A stretch of DNA of 64,000 bases from Chrysoperla carnea. Its lineage: Eukaryota > Arthropoda > Insecta > Neuroptera > Chrysopidae. The notes below the pieces were generated by a model. That model was not told the origin of the DNA. It saw nothing but the letters and a program-made list of their open reading frames with translations, and did not search any database. Numbering within the stretch: the stretch's first letter is position 1; every line of letters begins with the position of its first letter. Made by a program: the position numbers and the translations under genes. Of this stretch, positions 45,401 through 57,400 are shown in pieces. Location: contig NC_058339.1 of the NCBI RefSeq assembly GCF_905475395.1, forward strand, positions 76,412,520 to 76,476,519, written 5' to 3'.

Positions 45401-48400
45401 AATATGACCTAATTTACATTCTTGGCTTATTAAAATTGGATACAATTTGCAAGTTGTAAGCAAAATCATTTGTTTTTATCACCAGTAATGACTCCTTGAA
45501 TTTAGATTAATTTGAGGACCTTACAAACATATCGAGTAGAATTGTGACCATCATTCGACGAAGACAAAATTCACATACGGTATACATCATAAAATAAGCT
45601 AGTAGGAGAAAAAAAAGAAAACCATAAAGAAATTGTAACGATGTGTGTACCTTTAAACATTTTGCCGACAATGTTTATAACACGGAGGGGGTACACAGGA
45701 GTACAAGAATGTATTTGTGATGTAGTTTGAGAAGGTAGAAATTATTAGGTATGAGTAAGAAAAGCTCGAACTAAAAAGAGTTTACTATCTTAATGGTTTT
45801 CGCTACTTATTTTTTGTTAAATACTAACATAGTTTTTTTTGTTGTGTAGGCAGGTAATACTCGAATTTAATAGAAAGGTATTTATCCCGAAAAATGGGTC
45901 GGGATTCTGATATGGACATCACTCGTATCGATTGTTAGAATCTCTTCAAAAAGATTTCTATAGCCTACTCAGATAAATCTGAATCACTTTTACTTCGAAA
46001 AATAACGATTTAACGATTTTCTTTTGTTACGCTGATTTGATCTTGATACCTTGTATTGATAAGATGGAAAAATGAAACAGAACTAATTATGACGCCATGG
46101 TTTTACACATTTAAGATCGAGAAAGGCTATCAAGCAAAAATTCAGGGCCGCAAGGAGTTGCCATTGTAACCAAAAGACCATGACTTCTTTGAATGTATTG
46201 TTAATATTTCAAGGGAATGAACTATATAAACCATATACCAGTCACAAAGAGCATTGATCCAAAAAAAAAGCATAATAATTATGGGGTTGGTTAGAAATGT
46301 TTTTTGGAGGGGTTCTAACAATTGATGTTAGTGGCGTCCTGTTCAGAGTGACGACCCATTTTTCGGGATAAATACGAGTCTATGAATACATTGGAAAAAA
46401 ATGCCGATATAGCATATAAGATATTCTAGATAACGAGATTTTTTTTTATTATTGCTCGTTTGAGATATTCCAGTAAAGATAATCTTTATATCGTTTTATG
46501 TAAATAACTTCCATTATTAATTTATGGATAAAAAATTCTGTATACTTCGAAAATTGAGATACAAATCTCCCGATATATCAATATCTTGAGGTGAGTTTTT
46601 GATAAATTTTTTAATGTAAATTCAGCATTTAAAAGCGTGAATGAATAACTAGCTTCTTGCTTGATATCAAGAAACTTTTTTTTTCATGTCAAATATCAAA
46701 GTAAAAATTTACGTTTTAGGTTAAACCCTTTTTATACCTTGTATATATGACGGCATCATATGTATCAAGGCATACTAATTTTAGTTTCAAGGTCATAACG
46801 CTTAGAAATATTGATGATACGAACAAAATTTTGGTAAAGGTGTTTATAAAATCACCTAATTAGTTCATTTTTGTCTGTCAACACGATAACTCAAAAAATA
46901 AAAGAGAGATCAAGCTAGATTGACTCGTTCGAGCGCTGATAACCAAAGGAGCTTCCGAAATTATCTTTTTGATAAACCACAGTCAGTCGCGGTAATTCAT
47001 TCTATTCAAATAATTTTTATTTTACAACTAATGATAGCTATTACGCAAAATACTGCTATCAATTTCTTGTTTACATAGAAGAAATATTTTTTGTAATATT
47101 AAAATATATTTGTAACAATATATTATTGTTTTTATTTTTATAGTATCTTTTATTGTGGTAGATAAAAAAAATTGATAAATTTCCGCCATTTTAAAGGATT
47201 TTCATTTTGACAGAAACCATGATTGTGTTTTTAGTTAAGAAAAGACATTTTAAAAATATTTTTTTGTACTTTCTAATTAATAAAAAGCAAACATATCTTT
47301 AAGTAATGTTTTGTCTTCTTCTTTTGTTGGATAACAAACTTTGTTGAGTTAGTTTGCTTTATATAAATTAGGTTGTACTTCTTAAGGCAATGTAAAAACA
47401 AGTGAAAACAAACAATTGACTGAGTTAATTGTTGAAATACCATGTATAGGCAGTGTTGATAACTCTGTCACATTTCACATACATACATATCTGACATATT
47501 TAACTGATATTCTCATATAATGCGCAAGTGTTGATGCGCAATCTTTTGTTTTTTTGACGTCACGTAAATAACAAAAGATATTCACTTTGATATTCCTATA
47601 TTAATACATACTATAAAATTTGCACCTAATTAACGCCCTCGTGGGTAAACAGTGATGTTTACAAAAAAATGTTTCAAACAAAAGTTTTTTATTTTTTTAT
47701 AAGCAACATTTTTTACATTTAAACTTTTGTTCTATCTCTAACGGTTTACAAGATGGGTCCTACGGACCCAAGAACCAATTGACCTATGATGCTCATTTAC
47801 GAACTTGACCTGACTTTTTACGTCCTGAGTACGCTGTAAAAATTTCAGATCGATATCTTTTTTCGTTTTTGAGTTATCGTGTCCACAGACGGACGGACGG
47901 ACGGACGGACGGACGGACAACCGGAAATGGATTAATTAGGTGATTCTATGAACACCTATACCAAAATTTTGTTCGTAGCATCAATATTTTTAAGCGTTAT
48001 AAACTTGGGACGAAACTTAATATACTATGTATATTTCATATATACATGGTATAACAAATAGTACATCATAACATATTTTACATGTAAAATATGTAAGTTG
48101 TCTTACCCCAGTGTAAGTAGAAAGAGAAGGTGTTATTGCAGTGTAATAGCACTATCCTTTTCAATTTACATCTAGTATAAAACACCGACGCAAAAAGAAC
48201 ACGCTATTAATATGTACTTTTACTCTTCTACACGTTTTTAGTTAAAAGCATATATCGGGACGGTAGAACCATGATGATCCAAGTATAATTTTTATATTTG
48301 AGAAAATATTTATAAAAATAAATTTTAACCATTATTATTATAATGGAAAAATAATATTCAATGTTGCTCCACTCTAATATTGTCAAAAGTTTTGAATTAT

Positions 48401-51400
48401 GAGCACGGCAAGAGTATATGAGCTTGTAGTGAAATGAGATATAATTTTTTTATAATACTTATTAGCAGAGGATTCACAAACACACAATATTCAGTGTGTG
48501 ATTAATTGTTTACAATACTTTACTATAATTGTTTTTGTTACAACCATAATACTACTTGAATATTATTAAATTAAATTATTAATGGAAAATATGTTGTGAA
48601 TTATTTTCAATTATTTTAAAGAGACTTATTTTAAAGTTTAAAATAACGAAGAAAAAAATTATAACTTATGTTTTCGCAAGCTTTTCTCATGCTGTACACT
48701 TAAATTCTCTTCTTCTTTTCTTAAATAAGTCTTGTTAATTTCTAAATATATTACAGCTATTTTAAAAATATTACACATTAAAAAATGTATTTTTCAGGAA
48801 GTAGGAGACTGGATGTCTCTGGGAAAATTATGTCAATCGACACTTGAATGGAGTAATTATTAAAGAATTACATTTTTTTTTGTACCAATATATCCAAACT
48901 CTTTATTTTAAGACAAAACACACTTTGATCACTATAGTTCTACAATATTTTGTAATAGTAAGAGATGACGATGACGTTAGACGATAGACAACCAAAGAGT
49001 TTTTGGTGGAAATATTCTGGATTGAACGGATATGTGAGCCCCGGAAGTAACTGAAGTACTACATAAAGTAACATGTATGGGATGTTTTCATTTGATATAC
49101 ATATGTAAGGAATATGTTGGTATACATTTTGTCTTATTTTTACAGGGTCTGTAATAAAAAATTAGGAATAATGCGTACAATCGCATTAAATGAAGATGGA
49201 AGTTTCTACGCCATTAGATTCATATAAAATCAGTGTCCGTTGTTTCAGAAAGGATGGAAATTTGAGAGGTTGATACCAAAGAAAATTTTCATATCCGTTG
49301 AGTTCTTTTTCTAGGGGGCTGAAAATATTTTAACTGGAAAAATATCAAAAATTCAGACTAATTTACTGGAAGTCAATTCCTATAAGGTTTTTGTGTGGTC
49401 ATTTTAACGGTCATTTCCAAGTTGATTATATCAGCGTAGGTTGATTCATCTCGTCACAGGGGCTCCAATAACCTTTTCTTTGACATGTCGATTGGCACTT
49501 CTTCTTTATTTTTGTCTCTTGACAGTTAAAACAGACGCGTACGCTATTTAGTATTTATACTCCGGAAAAATAACTAAACAATAGTTACTATATCCAATAA
49601 CTTGTTAAACATTCTGTATGTGAATTTAGCGATAAAGCTTTTAAAATTGAGATCGTACTCAATATAGAATGGCCGAGAAATATAATCGGTTTTTTATTTA
49701 TTTTTATATCGTTTATATTACCTATTTTGGCTAATAAATCCACCGGAACTATCATGTGTATAATAAAACACAAGTGTATCGAAAGTAAGTCAAAAAGGCA
49801 TTATTTTATTCCCGTAAATGAGTTTGTTTATTTATCTGATATTGTTTACTCTGGTCATTATTTCAAACATTTTAGGAAAGGGTAAAATGAATTCGATGTT
49901 TTTAATATTTTCTATGGATATGGACTTTTCAGCTTTTAATATGATATTAGATTTTTTTTTTAAATTTCACTCTATTTTAACGAGCTTAGAATAGAAGTTC
50001 AGTTCTCCCACCATCACCTGACAGTGATATTTTTTTGTACATTTTCGAATTGTAGTATACGAATATTGTGTTTTAACCGTTTTTAAGTTTAGTATGCCTC
50101 TATATGAAGAGTTATCTACGGACAGTCATTATGAATGGTGGAAACAACAATGCAGTGTGTGATCAGTAGATGTTGAATTATTGTTAAACCTATTGGGTTC
50201 CTTTGTGGCAAATATTAAAGTATCGCAAAGTTTTCAGAGAATCCACCTAATAATGTTTTATTTTATCGGTAGACCGTTACAATACCACCAAAATCAATGC
50301 TAAATGTTAAACTTCAAAAGAGTAGATGAATTAGAACGTCGAAAAAAAATTAAAATGACATTTTTATACACAACTTCGAAAATGGGGAAAATTGCTAGTA
50401 ATCCTTATTTATTTAATGTGTAAAAATATAACGATTAATTTTTCTTCAACTTTCAATCAAAAAAATAATCTTATAAATTATAAAAAAGTCACGTATTTTA
50501 TCTCATATTTCCTTCTTCAATTTTCGAATATTATTTTCGATTTAATAATAATTTATTGTGTAAATTTTTAAGAAGGGCAACACCAGCAGAAAAACGGGTG
50601 GTCTACTTCGAAAAACACTTTTTTTAAATGCAAATATCTATCATCTTTATTTTCAGGATCAGATAAAATTTAACTTTATTTCAAAATTAACTTCAAAGAT
50701 ATTAATGTTGTTAAAGCTTTTAAAAGATTTGGTAATATGTACTGTTCATTATATTATGATATATATTCAGAAAGCTTAGAATCTAAAGCTGACATTGTTT
50801 ATAGCTTTTTAAATAAGATACAAGGTACGTTTTATGACACATAAAATGTATATAAATATAAATTAAAGATGTTTTTTTATACGTAAGGTGTTCACCTCTA
50901 TGTAATAACAGCTGTGTAAACATAAGCTTTTTGATACTAAAAAAATCCATACCATATATATCTAAAAATCTAATCCCGATTTGAGTTTCCAGTTGATATC
51001 TCTTTTCGTTTTGATTGAAGGATGACTTTGAACTTTCGATGACAGACAGACATTCAGACGGACAACCAGAAATGGATTTTATGAACACCTATACCAAAAT
51101 TTTGTTTGTAGCATCAATATTTTTAAGCGTTTTACCAATTTGTGAATAAACTTAGTATACCTTGAAATATTTTATATACACCTGGTATAAAAATGTATGT
51201 GTATCAAATATGATGGATGCAATTTGATTGATAAATGTTATTAGAACTCTTCTCAGAAATCCCGATCGTTTGATATTCATATCATGGGACCCATAGGTCT
51301 CCGTATGGAATTTATAACGACGTCAAATGTTTACGCAAAACTTCAGGTCAATCGACTACGGAAACTCCTTTAACATTCATTTTCAAGATTTAACCCGAAC

Positions 51401-54400
51401 AAACATTCATGCATACAGTAAGAGTACTGGATGCTTGTAAGAGAAACATGTAGAGTTTTCAACGTTTTGAGTACATACATTTTATGAAGCTGTAACCCTA
51501 GAATGAACCGTAACGCTTATCTGTTGAAGAGAGTGCAGTGCCTTCAGGTACATGGATGTGATTCTAAGTACATCAGGGTGTGAGCTATGATACATGATAG
51601 TACACAGGTTTATTGAGAACTACATTACCCGTTGAACTTCGTTTCATCTACAATTTATTTAATTGTAACTGTTGATCAGCGAGTAATAATCTTAATTAAC
51701 CTGCAGTTCCAATTCATTAACAGCTATTTTATGCTCTGCCCGTCCGTATAGTTCGTTAAGAACACCCGCAACAATACCCCCTGCTTAGCCCCGTTAAACA
51801 CAAATTTTTACTACTTTTTCTTGGACAGGTCTTCGGCAGTAGAGCTCACTGCGACCGCATATAGCTCTAATAAATATCTATTCACAATACAAATACTACC
51901 TCAATACTATTCAAATACCTGTTCACAATTCTAGATAAATATGGTGGAAGCGCAAATAAATACATAAGTACATAGTAAAGTAATATAATGCATTTTTTAT
52001 GCGTTTTCACCATTTATTGCATTTAATATTTTGTCTTAAATTTTCTAATGTTCCGCTCAGCTTCCTTAATTTGTCATTTCATAAAAACTTTCCTCTGACA
52101 ATAATTAACAAAACATTTATTTACAAAAAAAATAATTAAACAAGTTGCTATTAATGAGTTTCTGAGTGATGTTAGCATAAAGGAATCCATGTATATGTTT
52201 TCTATGTTACATCACTATGAGCAAGGAGCAAGGTTTCTGAGTATAAGTGAGAGGCGTGAAAGGTATGTGATTGCAAGTTTTCGTATGTATGGGTTTAAAT
52301 GGAACAGTAAGAAAGTGGAGGGTGTTAGAGTATGTGCCATGTGTGACGCGGTTGAAAGTATTAAACATTTGATAGAAGATTGCCCTGGAACTGCAGGTGT
52401 AGAAAGAAATGAACTTATTCATCTCAAAATACCCACTGCTTGGTGTGTCCGAACAGGAGAAAATAAAGCCAGTGGTTGCTTACCTTAAACATATTCTTAA
52501 AAAACGGAGGCGTACACCAAATGAAGCCGTCTATGTTTCCATTTTTATATTCGAATGACTGTTTTTCTTTTTCTTTTTTCTTCTCTTTTATTTTACGGTT
52601 AACATTGCTACCACTATTATTACTATTATTATTTATATTTATTATTAGGTACTATTATTATTATTAAGTTTTTCATTTTGATTGAAGCAAGTGATATTTT
52701 CTTTTTCTATATATTGTATAAATTTTTTTGATTTTTTATGTCAAATAAAGAATAAATATATATAATTAACAAAACAAAAAAAGAATTAGTAATATTGTTC
52801 CATCAGTTCTCTAGTTATAGACTGAACTTGAGAAATAGGTGTTCATTTTTGTATAATATATAGATTATTTCATATTTAAATATTCAAACCATATAATGTA
52901 AATTTTGATTCTAGGTACTATATCTTCCCCTATACACAATATTTTAAAATCAATAATAAAATTTTAAAATTGTACATGTTTATAAATTGTATTTACAGGA
53001 GTGTGTAAAGTAAGCAGTTTTGGCAAACAAGAGAATAGGTTACAACATGATATCTATCCATTCCATATTACGTTATACATTATCCATTATAGTACTCATA
53101 TAAATCACTACATAGTATAAAACAAAGTCGCTTTCTCTGTCCCTGTGTCCCTTTGTATGCTTAAATCTTTGAAACTACGAAACGGATTTTGATGCGGTTT
53201 TTTTTAATAGATAGAGTGATTCAAGAGGAAGGTTAATATGTATAATAACATCCATTAAATAGTGGAGAAGTACTGCTATTTTTGAGGTTTCTAATGTAAT
53301 GTCGTAAATAATTACAAATGTAAAAAGTAAATAAGTAAAAATGTAGTGTATGAATTGAGATATTCCAAAGATAGCAGGAAATCTTCATGGTATAGGGAAA
53401 GGGGGATTGTTTTACTCCAAATTTAACGCGTGCGGGCCACGGGCAGTAATGAATAAATCAAAACTACTGGATCGATTTTAATCACATAGGTATATATATT
53501 TTATACCTGTGCGAAGCCAGAGCGGGCTGCTATGTTTTTATATACAACGTTCACAGTTTTTCTGTAGTGTATTTAGTATCAGCATTGCACCTGTGCGAAG
53601 CCGGGGCGGGTCGCTAGTATCTACTAAAATGCACATAGAGTTGAGAACCCAACGACTAGTGCAGTGTAGATAGTGTAGTTATAGAATCTAGAATTGAACA
53701 AGTAGTTTATACCTCTTGTACGTATGCAAATTATGTGTTGTATGAAATGAATGTTGTTTGTGTAGTCATTTGGGAGTTGTTTTTAGTTTGTTAGTTAATA
53801 TTTATTTATGTGAAACAAGAGAAAATATACCTGTTGAAAAACGAGAATCAGGTTATAGGACTAAAGAGCCCTTAAAAGGATTCTAAAAAAATGTATAACA
53901 AGCTGTTCACGTAAATGCGATCATTCCTTCGAGAAGGTCGCAGTCAAAAATGATTGGCTTATTACCTATGATATACGTATATACACAACCATAGGTTACA
54001 ATAAAGTTTTTTTACTTCTTACTGTAGTATTACTACTACTACTTCTAATGAATACAATACAAGTAAGAAATACAAATATATAGTAGAATGAATACGCACA
54101 TACTCCTCTTCATTAAAAATAATACTCTAAGTGTAATACATATTTAATTTAATATTTTATGAGAAGTAAATGGTGAATAATTTTCTTTTTTTTTTTTGTT
54201 TCGAAATATAACATTCTTCCAAATATTAGTTTTTTTTTTGCCAAAACGATAATTCTCCCTCATGTTAGGCGTGGTAAATTGTATTTAAATTTTAACAGCG
54301 TAATAGTAAAAGAAAAATTATAAGTTATGAATCACTCTTGCAAATCTTTTCAGCTCATCTTTATGGTATTCCGCAAAGATTGCCGTAAATAAGAATAGAT

Positions 54401-57400
54401 TGAAGATTTTTATCACTTTTATTCACGTAAAAGCAAAAATATGGACATACGAACACATACACTTGCGGACACACAGATAAAAATCTTAAAGTTATGTTAC
54501 GCCATTGGTCCTAACCATGAACCCAAATATATGTTGAAAATTTTGATTTGGATAGTTTATGGAGCAAAAAAGACTACTGCATGGAAGCGAAAAAAGACTT
54601 AATTCCTTAAAAACAAATTTGTAAGATAGTCATATGAAATAATAGTACTTATTAGTATGATTAATATTTAATTATCTGTACGTAAGAATTTTCTATTCGT
54701 TAGTACAAGTCGTTGAATAAGTCATTTCGTAAAAGCTTAACCCAACTCTAATTCATTTTAGATTTCTTCGGAAATTGCTTTCAAGCATTAGTGAAAACCA
54801 ATTTTGGAAGAACCTATATAAGTAAATGCTTGCAAATGATTGCTACAATCTTACACCTCGAGTATATTTCAATTGCAAATAATATACAACTCTTTTAAAA
54901 TCAATTGTGTTTACTGCCCTGGTAGACTGCAAAACGCCATAAAATTGTTTGTAAATATCAGGCTATTTAATTCGATTATCATGAAAATAAATTCATCTTC
55001 AACATTGATTGAGAATTGCGACCAAATAATACAGGAGAGAGAATCATTTCCTAAAAAAATTGAGCCATAATAATTTTAAAGAATTACAAAATTGAAACGT
55101 TGAGTTTTTTTAGTTTTTTTTGTTGTTGTGGAAATCCGAGGGTTGCCCTTCAATTGATAAAGAAGGAGTTATAGTATTTTTAATAAGATGCATCATTACG
55201 TAATAAAAATTTAATTTAATTTTCAAATACCTTAACATGTTTTGTTAAAAATATTCCAGAAGTTGTACATGTGAAACGTGCTTAAGTTGCAGGATTTAGT
55301 GCTTAAGTGCTTAAGTTGTAGTATTTTTAATAAGAAACTCAATAAGATGCATCATTACGTAATAAAAATTTAATTTTATTTTCAAATACCTTAAAATGTT
55401 TTGTTAAAAATATTCCAGAAGTTGTACAAATGAAACGTGCTTAAGTTGCAGGATTTAGTGCTTAAGTGCTTAAGTTGTAGTATTTTTAATAAGAAACTCA
55501 ATAAGATGCATCATTACGTAATAAAAATTTAATTTTATTTTCAAATACCTTAACATGTTTTGTTAAAAATATTCCAGAAGTTGTACAAATGAAACGTGCT
55601 TAAGTTGCAGGATTTAGTGCTTAAGTGCTTAAAGTTGTAGTATTTTTAATAAGAAACTCAATAAAATGCATCATTACGTAATAAAAGTTTAATTTTATTT
55701 TCAAATATCCTAAAATGTTTTGTTAAAAATATTCCAAACAGAAGTTGTACAAATGAAACGTGCTTAATTTGCAGGACAGAGAACATCCGAATTGAAAAAA
55801 ACTATTGTAAATGATATTTTAGAATTTCATAGAAGAATATTTTATCTAGCAAAACAAATATTTTCTCTACGAAGGTATAAAATTCAATAACAATGCAGCC
55901 TGAACATCTTTACTATTTGGCAAACATCCAAATGCAAGTATATTAAAATAAAGACTTATAGAGGGGTTGTTCTATAAAACTAGAAAATATTCCTTTATTA
56001 GGTATATAAGATGAACACATTTGGTAAAGTGGTTCGGCTGTTTGAGCAAATACGCTGAATGTTCATTTTTTTGCGGTAAATGATAGTTCAAAGTCCCTTG
56101 ATCATAATAAACACAGTTTTGGGGCCTCTTGCGGGGCAAAATTTTGAATTACTTAATTTTAAAATTGTGATTTTTAACACAGTACCCTGAGGAAGAACTC
56201 ACATTAATGTGTACAAAAATTAATCGGTGAATGAGTTTCAAAAAAGTTTTCACCATAAAGAATATTTATCACAGATTCTGTTTATGCAAAAAAAAAAAAA
56301 AACATTACCCAAAAAGAAAACATTAAAAAAATTTTGGTTTTTGAAGCTTTTTGGATATTTTTAGAGCATTGTTTTAAATTTACGTCATGCAAATAGCCTA
56401 GATTTCGATAACTTTAGAACATTTTCTTACATTTACGTCATACAAATTTCCTAGTTGACTAGTTGACTAGTCACGTCGAACCTCTTTAAGTGAAGAAACT
56501 GAGAAATTCAATCATTTACTTTTTTATTGTCAAACCAAAATAAAATAATTTTCCATGATTATCAAGTATTTTTTCCGGATTTTCATGCCTTGAACTCAGA
56601 TTTTACGATTTTTTCCAAAATTTATTACAAACCTCAGTTTGAAATTTATAAGAGTGTAAACAAATTTTATTTGTGTAGAACAACCCATAGATTTATTTTT
56701 TCTATGCATAGTTTTTAAAGAAAATTTATTGGTTTTATCTATGTGTGCATTTATTGTCGGAAACATATGATTTTGTAGTTTATAAAAAAGAGCAATTTAA
56801 CGGGATTTTGAATGAAATAAGCTTGTTAAACATCCGAATAATTTTCTGATACTGAGTTTAGAGTTGATTATTTTTAGACATTTCAAACAATTTTCTGGAT
56901 GACACACATCTAAATGCTATTTGTTTCACATTCTCGAGGAAACTTTTAAACATAAAAATAAATCAATAGAGAAACTGACTCCATTGATATGCATGGAATA
57001 TTCCAGTATAGAAGTCCTACAGTTTTAATACCAATAAAAATTATGAAAAGAGAATGACCCTCGAGTAAGAAAACGCACATCAAAATTTTCATTAATATTA
57101 AGTGATTTCACATATTTAACTCTTTTCAACCTACTAAAATCTTAAAATTTTAGTCTCTTCAAGCAAAACAAAAAAAAAAAAAAATAAATTGTAATTTCAT
57201 TGTTTTTGAATAATTAAAAATTAATAATTAAATTTAAAAACATAAATTTTCATTTGTAATAGAATTCGTAACAAGCCCTTGTCATTTCAAAATAATATTT
57301 ATAAAATAAATTTAAAAAATGTCCACAAGTAATAAATGTCGTAAAAACTTACCGCAATGATTTCCTTTGGTACAGTAAATTTGGCTGTTGCCCATGCAGC

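Noticed and set aside
47738-47920. Minus-strand frame with [10 protein letters not shown]
   Set aside because: This is the (GGAC)n run of repeat family A read in translation, a common artefact.
55150-55775. CRISPR-like array
   Set aside because: Units are 159 bp and repeat throughout, with no short repeat/unique spacer pattern; it is an ordinary tandem repeat in a eukaryotic genome.
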